From the NCBI RefSeq assembly GCF_038446955.1, contig NZ_CP151803.1, positions 4,960,001 to 5,024,000 on the forward strand: a stretch of DNA of 64,000 bases, in the 5' to 3' direction. The DNA comes from Pedobacter sp. FW305-3-2-15-E-R2A2. GTDB lineage: Bacteria; Bacteroidota; Bacteroidia; Sphingobacteriales; Sphingobacteriaceae. Shown here in pieces: positions 55,499 to 63,904 of this stretch (the first letter of the stretch is position 1; every line of letters begins with the position of its first letter). A program made the translations under genes and the position numbers. A model generated the notes under the pieces. That model had not been told where the DNA came from. It saw only the letters and a list, made by a program, of their open reading frames with translations, and made no database searches.

Positions 55499-56768
55499 CA
55501 GAGTCGTCATCACTGGTCTGGGTGTTGTAGCACCAAATGGAGTTGGATTAACCCCATTCCTGGAAGCCATACGGCAAGGCCATTCCGGTATTGCGCATGA
55601 TCCGATATTGGAACAGCTTCAGTTTTCCTGTCAGATTGCAGGAAAACCGGAGCTTTCTCCGGCATTGATTGCTGGTTATTTTTCGGAACTGGAATTGAAA
55701 AACTTTAACAGTTCCGGAATTCTTTATGGTGTCATCGCCGCGATGGATGCCTGGAAAGATGCAGGCCTGCCTGTTGCAGGAGAAGAAGAACCGGATTGGG
55801 AGAGCGGAACCATTTTTGGAACAGGGACTTCCGGAGTCGATAAATTCAGGGAAGCTGTTTATCAGATTGATGACCTTAAGGCCCGTAAACTGGGCAGTAC
55901 GGTAGTGGCACAAACCATGGCCAGCGGCATCAGTGCGTATATCGGCGGAAAGCTGGGACTGGGCAACCAGGTCAGCACCAACTCTTCGGCTTGTACAACG
56001 GGCACAGAAAGCATTTTAATGGCTTATGAGCGCATCAAATCCGGTCAGGCGACAAGAATGCTTGCCGGGGGTACCAGCGACAGTGGCCCTTATATCTGGG
56101 GCGGATTCGATGCCATGCGGGTTTGTACCTTTAAACACAACCAATCGCCTGAGCAGGGTTCCAGACCGATGAGTGCCAGTGCCAGTGGTTTTGTTCCGGG
56201 CAGTGGTGCCGGGGCGCTGGTCTTAGAATCATTGGAAAGCGCGCTTTCCCGTGGGGTCAGGATTTATGCAGAGGTACTTGGAGGAAACCTGAACTCCGGC
56301 GGACAACGCGGTACAGGAACCATGACCGCTCCAAATGCACAGGCCGTACAACGCTGTATTACCACAGCCGTCCGGGATTCAGGTATTGAGGCGAAAGACA
56401 TTGACCTCATCAATGGCCACCTTACTGCCACTTCGAAAGATGCCCTGGAAATAGAGAACTGGAGCATCGCCCTGCAAAGATCAGGCAAAGATTTCCCTAT
56501 GATCAATTCTTTAAAATCTATGGTTGGGCATTGTCTGAGTGCTGCAGGAAGTATAGAATCTGTAGCGGCGGTATTACAGCTTCATCATGGTTTTATTGCG
56601 CCAAACCTCAACTGTGAAGATTTGCATCCGGAGATTACGCGAATGATCGATTCCACTAAAATCCCTCAAAAGATGCGGATTAAAAATATCGATATCATTG
56701 CGAAGGCAAGCTTCGGATTTGGAGATGTAAATGCCTGCATTATTTTAAAAAAACATATTGCCTCCTGA
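55491..56768 (+). CDS. Beta-ketoacyl-ACP synthase (FabF-like)
   Basis: 425 aa. Thiolase fold starting RVVITGLGVVAPNGVGL. Active site: Cys168 in STNSSACTTGTESI, His310 in LINGHLTATSKDALE, Lys342 and His347 in SLKSMVGHCLSAAG. The complete Cys-His-His set shows a working condensing enzyme and not a chain-length factor. The usual NAHGTxT motif reads NGHLTAT, a variation that may affect the active-site loop. The gene overlaps the dehydratase gene by 8 bp. Together with that gene and the ACP it would build or extend an acyl chain; no ketoreductase or acyltransferase is in the cluster, so these must come from elsewhere. Confidence 0.92.
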   Translation: MPNRVVITGLGVVAPNGVGLTPFLEAIRQGHSGIAHDPILEQLQFSCQIAGKPELSPALIAGYFSELELKNFNSSGILYGVIAAMDAWKDAGLPVAGEEEPDWESGTIFGTGTSGVDKFREAVYQIDDLKARKLGSTVVAQTMASGISAYIGGKLGLGNQVSTNSSACTTGTESILMAYERIKSGQATRMLAGGTSDSGPYIWGGFDAMRVCTFKHNQSPEQGSRPMSASASGFVPGSGAGALVLESLESALSRGVRIYAEVLGGNLNSGGQRGTGTMTAPNAQAVQRCITTAVRDSGIEAKDIDLINGHLTATSKDALEIENWSIALQRSGKDFPMINSLKSMVGHCLSAAGSIESVAAVLQLHHGFIAPNLNCEDLHPEITRMIDSTKIPQKMRIKNIDIIAKASFGFGDVNACIILKKHIAS

Positions 56769-56798
56769 TCTGTTTGATAGAGGTATTAAGGATTAAAC

Positions 56799-57053
56799 AT
56801 GGACAGACAATTATTACTCTCAAAATTAAAAACCATTGTTGCCAGCTACAGTCATGACAAGGATGCATTAGAATACCTCAGTGAAACCACTGATTTCACA
56901 AAAGACCTGAAGATTAACTCTGCCAATCTGGTAGACGTCGTGCTGGACGTCGAAGAAGAGTTCGACATTGAAATAGACAACCTGTCTATGGAGCGCATGC
57001 TCAATGTCAGTGCAGCTATAGAAATCATTGAAACTAAATTGAAAGAGAAGTGA
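56799..57053 (+). CDS. Acyl carrier protein of the polyketide operon
   Basis: 84 aa, acidic, four-helix type. The phosphopantetheine attachment Ser is Ser41 in DLKINSANLVDVVLDVEEEF; the common DSL motif reads NSA, while the following acidic helix 2 is well conserved. It is probably modified by the phosphopantetheinyl transferase encoded by the next gene, whose GTG start overlaps its stop codon (GTGA). It would carry intermediates for the adjacent ketosynthase and dehydratase. Confidence 0.9.
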   Translation: MDRQLLLSKLKTIVASYSHDKDALEYLSETTDFTKDLKINSANLVDVVLDVEEEFDIEIDNLSMERMLNVSAAIEIIETKLKEK

Positions 57054-57517
57054 TCGGAAACGATATTGTCGATTTGCATCAGGCAGATGCCGAGAGCAAC
57101 TGGCGCAGAAAAGGATACCTTCAAAAAGTATTTTCTTTGGAAGAGCAGCAGCTCATTCACAGTGCTTCTAATCCCTGTCAGATGGTATGGTTGTTATGGA
57201 GCATGAAAGAAGCCGTTTATAAAATTCATTCGCGAAAGAAGAACTGGCATGCTTTTGCTCCTGGGAAACTTTGCTGCACGGAAGTAAAGATCAGTGGACA
57301 ATGCGCAAGCGGCGTGGTTACTTGTCAGCGGCTACGATATTTTACCCAAAGCTCCCTATGCCCTGACTTTATTCATACCATAGCTGGAGAAAGATTCCCC
57401 ATTGAAGCGGCCAGCATCAAAATCAGCAGTTATGATCCTTTAGACCTGAGTTATAGAAACACGGCTCCGGCCACAGTGAGTCACCATGGCCGATACCTTG
57501 CTTTAGCTTATTTATAG
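57050..57517 (+). CDS. 4'-phosphopantetheinyl transferase superfamily protein
   Basis: 155 aa from a GTG start overlapping the ACP stop. IGNDIVDLH near the N terminus holds the Mg-binding Asp5. LLWSMKEAVYKIH holds the WxxKEAxxK motif (Trp50, Lys53, Glu54, Lys58). It loads the 4'-phosphopantetheine arm from CoA onto carrier proteins. Its coupling to the ACP gene and the ACP's unusual NSA motif suggest a dedicated pair. It is the last gene of the operon; its 3' end overlaps the convergent ppx-like gene by 10 bp. Confidence 0.9.
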   Translation: MIGNDIVDLHQADAESNWRRKGYLQKVFSLEEQQLIHSASNPCQMVWLLWSMKEAVYKIHSRKKNWHAFAPGKLCCTEVKISGQCASGVVTCQRLRYFTQSSLCPDFIHTIAGERFPIEAASIKISSYDPLDLSYRNTAPATVSHHGRYLALAYL

Positions 57518-58404
57518 GCCGGTTGTACCAGGTTTTCTTCAATCAGCAGATTGATGATCCCATCGGCCATTCCTACTTTAGGCACATAGATTTGTTTGAT
57601 GCCTGTCCATTTTAGCAACGTAATGTAGATTTCACAGGCAGGAATGATTACGTCTGCACGATCCGGGTTTAGTCCGAAAACCTGGATTCTTTCTTTTAAA
57701 GAATGGGCGTTCAGGTTATTATAAAGGCCTTTTAACTTTAGGAAAGACATTGGCATTCCTTCTTTCTCATCAGACATGCGGTACAGCTTATTGATGTTTC
57801 CACCTGTCCCGATAGCCGCCATATTTTTCAAAGTTTTGGTATTCTCTTTTACCCAGAGTTTCATCTCTTCCCAGGTCTCTTCCCGATCCTGATTGTCAAG
57901 GATTCTGATCGTTCCAATGTCAAAAGATTTAGAGGCAATCGGAATGCGGTTTACAAAGACAGAAAGCTCTGTACTACCTCCGCCTACATCAATATAAAGG
58001 TAACTTTTCTTGTTGTCCAGGTTCTCTTCAATATGATTGGAATAGATGATATTCGCTTCTCTTTGCCCCTCGATAATTTCCAGGTCAAGGTCTGTCAGCT
58101 TCTTTACTTTTTTGATGATCTCGGCTCCATTATCTGCTTCACGCATCGCTGAAGTGGCACAAGCCAGGTATTTAGAGACCTGATATACGTCCATCAGGTT
58201 TTTGAAAGCAGCCATTGTTTTCAGCAGGTCTTCCATTTTACGCTCAGAGATCCGATGGTCTAAAAAGGCATCATCCCCCAGTCGCAAGGGAACCCTGATT
58301 AAAGTATTCTTTTTAAAGCCGAACCCTTCGTCCGTTTTTGTGATGTCAGCAATTAATAACCTAACGGCATTTGACCCTATATCTATAGCAGCATATCTAA
58401 GCAT
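57508..58404 (-). CDS. ppx: Ppx/GppA-family exopolyphosphatase-like phosphatase
   Basis: 298 aa, one catalytic domain only (short form without the C-terminal HD domain). AAIDIGSNAVRLLIADI is the N-terminal phosphate-binding loop of the actin-like ASKHA fold. SYLYIDVGGGSTELSVF is the second loop and AAIGTGGNINKLYRM the third. It removes phosphate from polyphosphate or pppGpp. It lies 5 bp after ppk1, so synthesis and breakdown of polyphosphate are encoded together. Confidence 0.92.
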   Translation of the reverse strand: MLRYAAIDIGSNAVRLLIADITKTDEGFGFKKNTLIRVPLRLGDDAFLDHRISERKMEDLLKTMAAFKNLMDVYQVSKYLACATSAMREADNGAEIIKKVKKLTDLDLEIIEGQREANIIYSNHIEENLDNKKSYLYIDVGGGSTELSVFVNRIPIASKSFDIGTIRILDNQDREETWEEMKLWVKENTKTLKNMAAIGTGGNINKLYRMSDEKEGMPMSFLKLKGLYNNLNAHSLKERIQVFGLNPDRADVIIPACEIYITLLKWTGIKQIYVPKVGMADGIINLLIEENLVQPAYK

Positions 58405-58409
58405 TGGCT

Positions 58410-60467
58410 TTATTGATGTTTATTTTTTAAGTAATTGTAGGTCTGCACCTGCGCCCTAACTTTTGTATTGATTCTGTTTTTATGGTATTTGTTGTTGTTC
58501 AGCTTCGTGATGTCGCGGGCTTTCACATTGTCCTGTAACTGGAATTCGATGATGTCTCTGATTTCCTGTCTCACTTCCTTATCCAATACGGGGAAGCCTA
58601 CTTCTACCCGGTGTTCAAAATTCCGGCTCATTAAATCCGCCGAAGAAAGGAACATTTCTTCTTTTCCATTATTTCCAAAGATGAAGACCCGGGCATGTTC
58701 CAGGAATTTATCGATGATGCTGATGACGGTAATGTTTTCGCTGAAACCTACAATTCCCGGTACCAGGGTACAGATACCCCTCACGATCATCTTGATCTTT
58801 ACCCCTGCATTGCTTGCTTCATATAATTTCTCTACCACACCTTCATCCGCGAGGCTGTTTACTTTCAGGATCATATAGGCTGGTTTGCCTTGTTTGGCGA
58901 TCCTTATTTCCCGGTCGATCAGGCCATAAAACTTCGTTCTTGACTCTAAAGGAGAGACAATCAAATGCTTGAAGCCCGTTGCTACCGTCTTTTTATTTAA
59001 AGCCGTAAAAAGTTTCAGCAGGTCATGCGTGATTTCTTTTTTGGACGTAAAGATGCTATGGTCGCAATAGATTCTGGCGGTTTTCTCATTGAAATTTCCG
59101 GTAGCAAGGTTGGCATAATAAACTGCCCTTCCTTTTTCCATTCTTTTCACCAGGCAGATCTTGGAATGCACCTTATAATCGGTAAGGCCATAATTTACAT
59201 TGACTCCTTCTTCCTTGAGCCTGGTGCTCCAGAAGATATTTGCCTGTTCATCAAACCTGGCTTTGAGTTCTACCAGACAGTTTACTTTCTTGCCATTTTT
59301 AGCGGCATTGATCAGGGCATTGACCACTCTGGAATTTTCCGCAAGGCGGTATAATGTAATATTGATTTCTGTTACTTTCGGATCAATTGCAGCTTCTCTG
59401 AGGAACAGGATGATGTAATCGTACGACTGATAAGGCAGGTTGATCAGGTAATCCCGTGTGGCCAGTTTATTGAAAATACTTTCCGTGCGGTGTAATCCTG
59501 CCACTTTGATCGCTGGGTTTGGGGCATATTCCAGTTCTTTCCCCCCTACATTCGGGAAGGAGATAAAATCGCCGAACCTATGGTAACGGTTTCCGGGGAT
59601 CAGGCTTTCCGCCTCAATTTTCATTTTATTCACGAGTACGGTCAGCATCTCGAAAGGCATTTCCGTATCGTACAGCAAGCGCATTGGCTTTCCTTTTTTG
59701 CGTTTATCAAGGCTGGTTCTCAGTTCTTCAATAAACTTATCGCTTACATTTTTATCGATGTCCAGCTCGGCATCTCTGGTCAGCTGAATGGAATAAGCAT
59801 CAAGCTCATCGTAGTTAAAAACATAAAATATATCGTCCAGGCAGTATTTGATGATGTCTTCTGCAAGGATAATGAACTTAAGGCCATTGGTTTCCGGTAA
59901 GACCAAAAACCTTGGAAGGTCGGGAGGCAGTTCAATCAGGGAATACCTTGCACTTGTTTTGGATGACTTTTTAGACAATCTTACGAAAAAGTACAGGTAG
60001 CGATCCTTGAGTTCCGGAAAAGGTTTATCCAGGTCTACCATGATGGGAACAAGGTTAGAAAGGATCTTATCGCGGAAATGGTTTCTGACGAACTCTCCCC
60101 TGGCTACGTTGAGCTGGGTTTCATTCAGGATAAAGATCCTGTTTTGTGCCAGTTCATTGATCAGGGTGGCCTGGAACAACTGTTCGAACTTCCGTTCCTG
60201 TTTGACTACAATATTCTTTATTTCATTTAAGATCTTTTTGGGATTGAAGCCCAGTAAGGCCTTTGCTTTTTCGTTTAGGTTTGCTAAACGACTCATTGTG
60301 GCTACCCTAACCCTATAAAACTCTTCCAGATTGGAAGAGAATATAGACAGGAACTTGATCCGCTCAATCAGGGGAACCGTTTCATCTGCAGCTTCCTGCA
60401 AGACCCGTTCGTTAAAATATAACCAACTGATCTCTCTATTTAGAAATGGTGCCTTTTTTCTCGTCAT
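58410..60467 (-). CDS. ppk1: Polyphosphate kinase 1
   Basis: 685 aa from the ATG at 60467, giving the family N terminus FLNREISWLYFNERVLQEA; a longer frame adds 14 residues but would start inside a terminator. FLSIFSSNLEEFYRVRVATM is the N-domain signature. EINITLYRLAENSRVVNALINAAKNGKKVNCLVELKARFDEQ belongs to the catalytic C1 domain; HSKICLV holds the His that is autophosphorylated and NFNEKTARIYCDHSIF follows. It makes polyphosphate from ATP at the membrane or in the cytosol. A terminator-like hairpin ends about 8 bp upstream of its start codon, which suggests attenuated read-through from the histone-like gene. Confidence 0.95.
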   Translation of the reverse strand: MTRKKAPFLNREISWLYFNERVLQEAADETVPLIERIKFLSIFSSNLEEFYRVRVATMSRLANLNEKAKALLGFNPKKILNEIKNIVVKQERKFEQLFQATLINELAQNRIFILNETQLNVARGEFVRNHFRDKILSNLVPIMVDLDKPFPELKDRYLYFFVRLSKKSSKTSARYSLIELPPDLPRFLVLPETNGLKFIILAEDIIKYCLDDIFYVFNYDELDAYSIQLTRDAELDIDKNVSDKFIEELRTSLDKRKKGKPMRLLYDTEMPFEMLTVLVNKMKIEAESLIPGNRYHRFGDFISFPNVGGKELEYAPNPAIKVAGLHRTESIFNKLATRDYLINLPYQSYDYIILFLREAAIDPKVTEINITLYRLAENSRVVNALINAAKNGKKVNCLVELKARFDEQANIFWSTRLKEEGVNVNYGLTDYKVHSKICLVKRMEKGRAVYYANLATGNFNEKTARIYCDHSIFTSKKEITHDLLKLFTALNKKTVATGFKHLIVSPLESRTKFYGLIDREIRIAKQGKPAYMILKVNSLADEGVVEKLYEASNAGVKIKMIVRGICTLVPGIVGFSENITVISIIDKFLEHARVFIFGNNGKEEMFLSSADLMSRNFEHRVEVGFPVLDKEVRQEIRDIIEFQLQDNVKARDITKLNNNKYHKNRINTKVRAQVQTYNYLKNKHQ

Positions 60468-60474
60468 GTATAAA

Positions 60475-60503
60475 ATAAAAAAATCCCTGTAAGAAACAGG
60501 GAT
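60475..60503 (-). terminator. Intrinsic terminator directly upstream of ppk1
   Basis: On the minus strand ATCCCTG (60497-60503) pairs with CAGGGAT (60483-60489) across a seven-base loop, followed by TTTTTTATTTTA. It ends only about 8 bp before the ppk1 ATG and 76 bp after the histone-like gene stop. It is placed to terminate that transcript or to attenuate ppk1. Confidence 0.82.
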
Positions 60504-60578
60504 GCTCAAAACTGCAAATTCTATTGTTAAGTAATTGTTAATTATTACCTAACCATAGAACTAAAACTTAACCTCCCG

Positions 60579-61367
60579 CTATTTGCTCTCTACCGCATCC
60601 TTGACAGGTGTTGCAGGTTCAGCAGCTGCTTCAGGTTTTGCTTCAGGAGTTTCTGTTTTTGCCGGAGCGGCTTTCGGTGCTGCCGCTTTTGTCGCTGCAG
60701 GTTTAGCTGTCGCAGGTTTAGCAGCAGCAACAGGTTTCGTGGCCGGAGCCTTAGTGGCAACAGGTTTCTTCGCAACAGCAGGTTTTGCTGCAGGCTTAGC
60801 CGCTGCTTTAGCAGGTGCTTTTACTGCGGCCACCACTTCTTTTTTCGCATCGGCAGTGCTCTCAGCTACTGCTTTAGCAGCAGGTTTTGCTTTAGCAACC
60901 ACGTTTTTAGCGGTTTTAGCAATAGCATCAGCCGCTTTTTCTTCCGTAGCGATCGCTTCAACTTTCACGCTTTGAACTACCGGTTTTGCTTTTGCAACGG
61001 CTTTCTTAACGACTTTCTTTGCATTTTTAACGTCTTTGGAAACTTCTTTCTTTACCTCTTTCTTTACAGATTTAGCTTTTTTCTCCGCTTTCTTTCCAGC
61101 TTTCTCTGCTTTCTTTTTAACGTTATCACTTGCAGCAGCTGCTTCTTCCAGTTTCTCGTTTACCGCTTTCCTTACTTCCAGGAATTTCTTAGACAATTTA
61201 CCAGCTACAACTTTACTTGCTTTGGCAATATCATCCCCTATTTTCTCGGCATCATGGCCTAAATGTTTTACTACTTCAAAGAACTTATCACTAAGACTCT
61301 TTTCCAATTGTTTTTTGGCTGCCTTTTTATCAGCTTTCTTTTGTACTCTTGATTTATTGCCTTTCAT
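60579..61367 (-). CDS. Histone H1-like Lys/Ala/Pro-rich basic protein
   Basis: 262 aa. Residues 1-95 are helical and mixed-charge (LEKSLSDKFFEVVKHLGHDAEKIGDDIAKASKVVAGKLSKKF). Residues about 85-130 are Lys-rich (KKAEKAGKKAEKKAKSVKKE). The rest is an Ala-Lys-Pro low-complexity tail with repeated AKPAAK, KPVA and PAAKP motifs that turns acidic at the end. This resembles bacterial H1-like nucleoid proteins (Hc1, AlgP type). DNA or polyphosphate binding is plausible, and the gene next downstream is ppk1. Family membership rests on composition. Confidence 0.75.
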   Translation of the reverse strand: MKGNKSRVQKKADKKAAKKQLEKSLSDKFFEVVKHLGHDAEKIGDDIAKASKVVAGKLSKKFLEVRKAVNEKLEEAAAASDNVKKKAEKAGKKAEKKAKSVKKEVKKEVSKDVKNAKKVVKKAVAKAKPVVQSVKVEAIATEEKAADAIAKTAKNVVAKAKPAAKAVAESTADAKKEVVAAVKAPAKAAAKPAAKPAVAKKPVATKAPATKPVAAAKPATAKPAATKAAAPKAAPAKTETPEAKPEAAAEPATPVKDAVESK

Positions 61368-61392
61368 ATTCTTTTATTTATAAGTTTTATTG

Positions 61393-61426
61393 TTGATCGT
61401 ATTCTTTGTTTAATGTTTTATATTTG
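61393..61426 (+). promoter_or_regulatory. Promoter candidate for yajQ
   Basis: TTG at 61393-61395 and TATATTTG at 61419-61426 fit the Bacteroidota -33/-7 pattern with a 23-bp gap. The yajQ start is 69 bp downstream. A small AACCC...GGGTT hairpin lies at 61434-61448 in the leader. Confidence 0.5.
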
Positions 61427-61495
61427 TGAGAACAACCCTCAACGGGTTAATTTTTACGTTAAATCTAATATATTTTTTATTCTAAAGCTATAATC

Positions 61496-61987
61496 ATGCC
61501 CACTTTTGATATTGTAAGTAAAGTTGACGCGCAAACTTTTGATAACGCGATGAACAATGCAAAAAAAGAAATCCTGAACCGTTATGATTTCAACACTTCT
61601 AAAAGTACGATAGACCATGATAAGAAGACCAATCAGATCACTATTGTAACAGAGGATGATATGCGTTTAAAAGCAATTCAGGACGCTATTATTTCCAGAA
61701 TGGTTAAACAAGGACTGGATTCCAGCAGTTTGGATTTTGGTAAAGAGCAATATGCTTCAGGAAATATGATCAGAAAAGAGATCTCTGTAAAAGAAGGTAT
61801 TGACAAAGAAACCGCTAAAAAAATTGTTGCAAAAATAAAAGCAAGCGGACTAAAAGTTCAGGCTTCGATGATGGATGACCAGGTTCGTGTACAGAGCAAG
61901 AGCATTGATGACCTTCAGGCAGTCATTTCTCTTTGCAGAGGCGAAGACTTCGGACAGCCATTACAGTTCATCAATATGCGTAACTAA
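61496..61987 (+). CDS. yajQ: YajQ-family nucleotide-binding protein
   Basis: 163 aa, cytosolic, full family length. The start MPTFDIVSKVDAQTFDNAMNNAKKEILNRYDF is the YajQ signature, and the end FGQPLQFINMRN matches. Two ferredoxin-like halves with repeated EDDMRLKAIQDAI- and VRVQSKSIDDLQAVI-type segments. Members bind nucleotides; some bind cyclic di-GMP. It is divergent from the histone-like gene and closed by a strong terminator, so it is probably monocistronic. Confidence 0.95.
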   Translation: MPTFDIVSKVDAQTFDNAMNNAKKEILNRYDFNTSKSTIDHDKKTNQITIVTEDDMRLKAIQDAIISRMVKQGLDSSSLDFGKEQYASGNMIRKEISVKEGIDKETAKKIVAKIKASGLKVQASMMDDQVRVQSKSIDDLQAVISLCRGEDFGQPLQFINMRN

Positions 61988-61993
61988 CTTTTG

Positions 61994-62044
61994 TTACCTC
62001 ATCTTATCCTCAGGATTTCCCTTAAATAAGATGAGGTAATTTTA
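61994..62044 (+). terminator. Intrinsic terminator after yajQ
   Basis: TTACCTCATCTTAT (61994-62007) and ATAAGATGAGGTAA (62026-62039) form a perfect 14-bp stem with an 18-base loop, followed by a short T-run (TTTTAT). It lies 7 bp past the yajQ stop. Confidence 0.8.
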
Positions 62045-62063
62045 TAAGTATAAACCGATACTC

Positions 62064-62498
62064 ATGGAAATTATTGATAGTGGTTTTATTTATTCAGACG
62101 ACCCACAGAAAATAGATGCTGTTGCGGTCCACCATTACCTGAGCACCCAATCCTACTGGGCGCAGAACATCCCTTTACAAACAGTTCAGAAATCCATAGA
62201 CAATTCTCTTTGTTTTGGCATCTATAAAGATTCAGCACAGGTTGGATTTGCCAGATGGATTACGGATAAGGCGACCTTTGCCTACCTTGCTGATGTCTAT
62301 GTTTCCGAGATCTACCGCGGCCAGGGTCTTTCCAAAAAACTGATGTCCCTCATGCTTTTCCACCCTGACCTGCAAGGGCTGAGAAGGTACATGCTCGCCA
62401 CCATGGATGCGCATGGATTATATGAACAATTTGGCTTTAAGCACATAGAACATCCGGAAAGGCTGATGGCGGTAGTCATCAAAGACGCTTACCTTTAA
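62064..62498 (+). CDS. GNAT-family N-acetyltransferase
   Basis: 144 aa. The acetyl-CoA binding motif A reads ADVYVSEIYRGQGLSKKLMSLML (R-G-Q-G-L-S). The N terminus has LSTQSYWAQNIPLQTVQKSIDNSLCFGIY, a pattern of a widespread small GNAT subgroup. The C-terminal strand is ATMDAHGLYEQFGFKHIEHPERLM. The acceptor substrate is unknown. The gene converges on the following minus-strand gene with a 4-bp overlap. Confidence 0.9.
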   Translation: MEIIDSGFIYSDDPQKIDAVAVHHYLSTQSYWAQNIPLQTVQKSIDNSLCFGIYKDSAQVGFARWITDKATFAYLADVYVSEIYRGQGLSKKLMSLMLFHPDLQGLRRYMLATMDAHGLYEQFGFKHIEHPERLMAVVIKDAYL

Positions 62499-63808
62499 AC
62501 CGTTTTCACATCTCCTTCGCTGTAGTCCCTGATATCGGCAATGTATCCGTTCAGGATCAGGAAGTCGAACAACGGTTTTGCATCCGGTGTTACGGGCATA
62601 TTGGCACTGGTGATGACCGTATTGGTCTTTTTATCTAAAAACGGGTAAGCGAATAAGCGCACATTCTTGCTGAACATGTCGCTCACATAACTCAAAAGCT
62701 GACTGGAATAATTATCTCCGAAATTACTGGAGTTGAACACAAATTTAAGGTTGTTGATGTTCGTAGAAATCCCCACACTTTTCGGCTTGCAACGGTCTAA
62801 ATATTTAGCCAGTTTGTTGTGTCTTGTAAAGTTAGAAACCATCACCAGGTTGCCCGTTTTACACATATCTTCTGCTCTTTTGGCCACGGCCTCCAGGTCA
62901 AAGCTTTCCGGTTCTTCCTCTCCTGAGCTCAACACATTCGACATCAGTACTTCAATCAAAACACTTAAGTTCTCTTTGCTGACGCTTTCTGAGTGCACAA
63001 ACTGATCCACCGCCTTATTTAACATGCTAAAATTAGGATTGGATTTCTGCGCATATTTGGTCCGCAAGATCATGATGTCCTTTTTATACAAAAGGTCTTT
63101 AGGTAAACAAGGCTTACCCAGGGAATCAAATATAGCGGCATCCGAGAAGTCCTTTACGATCAGATAAAGGTTTAAAAGGATGTTATTGATGTTTTTAAAT
63201 GCAGGTCCGTTTACAGAGATTAAATCGATCTCCACAGAACCTACAGTCAGGTTATCTGCCAGAGATTCGATCATTGTTTTCGGATCCTGGTTATAGTAGA
63301 AAGCAGCATAAACAAGGTTTACGCCAATAATTCCCAATACATTCTGCTGCAAGGCAGCATCAGTATCAAGTAGCCTTACATGGAAAAAGATCTCGTTGGG
63401 TTCCCCTCCCGGCTCTGCCTGAAAACGGATTCCGATCCAGCCATGCGGATCATTTGATTTGTTATAATTTAAAGTTGTTACCGTATCTGCAAAGGCAAAG
63501 AAAGTACGGTCGTCGTATTTCTCTCCGTTTAACCTTTCGTTCAACAAGGCAAACTCATGGCCCAGCATTTTCAATAACCTGGATTGACTCACATATCTTC
63601 CTGATTCTTCGACACCATAGATCGCATCACTAAAGGTCATGTCGTAAGCAGACATGGTCTTAGCAACCGTTCCTGAAGCAGCCCCTGCGGTAAAAAAGTT
63701 ACGGGCCACTTCCTGTCCTGCACCAATCTCTGCAAAGGTTCCGTAGATCTTAGGGTTTAAGTTAATCTTCAAAGCTTTACGCTTGGTATCCAGAATTTCT
63801 CTTTCCAT
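62495..63808 (-). CDS. Conserved protein of unknown function
   Basis: 437 aa from the ATG at 63808, preferred over an upstream ATG at 63826 because MEREILDTKRKALKINL is the more natural start. No signal peptide or membrane segments, so probably cytosolic. Notable segments are YGTFAEIGAGQEVARNFFTAGAASG, YDMTFSDAIYG, NVLGIIGVNLVYAAFYYNQDP and NLVMVSNFTRHNKLAKYL. The composition looks like a globular enzyme. I recall similar proteins across Bacteroidota and beyond under inconsistent names, but cannot assign a reaction. A terminal LNGYIADIRDYSEGD segment is conserved-looking. Confidence 0.8.
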   Translation of the reverse strand: MEREILDTKRKALKINLNPKIYGTFAEIGAGQEVARNFFTAGAASGTVAKTMSAYDMTFSDAIYGVEESGRYVSQSRLLKMLGHEFALLNERLNGEKYDDRTFFAFADTVTTLNYNKSNDPHGWIGIRFQAEPGGEPNEIFFHVRLLDTDAALQQNVLGIIGVNLVYAAFYYNQDPKTMIESLADNLTVGSVEIDLISVNGPAFKNINNILLNLYLIVKDFSDAAIFDSLGKPCLPKDLLYKKDIMILRTKYAQKSNPNFSMLNKAVDQFVHSESVSKENLSVLIEVLMSNVLSSGEEEPESFDLEAVAKRAEDMCKTGNLVMVSNFTRHNKLAKYLDRCKPKSVGISTNINNLKFVFNSSNFGDNYSSQLLSYVSDMFSKNVRLFAYPFLDKKTNTVITSANMPVTPDAKPLFDFLILNGYIADIRDYSEGDVKTV

Positions 63809-63904
63809 TTTGCAAAAATAACACAATAACGCGGAATTCAGGCCATAAAATTGCCTATCTTGATTTCAATTTTTTCAAGATCAAAACACTACCTTGGTTG
63901 TCAG

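Noticed and set aside
60583..61383. Plus-strand open frames opposite the histone-like gene, one resembling a hydrophobic protein
   Set aside because: The Ala/Phe/Gly-rich translation is the antisense of Lys/Ala codons; the minus-strand frame has the natural start and composition.
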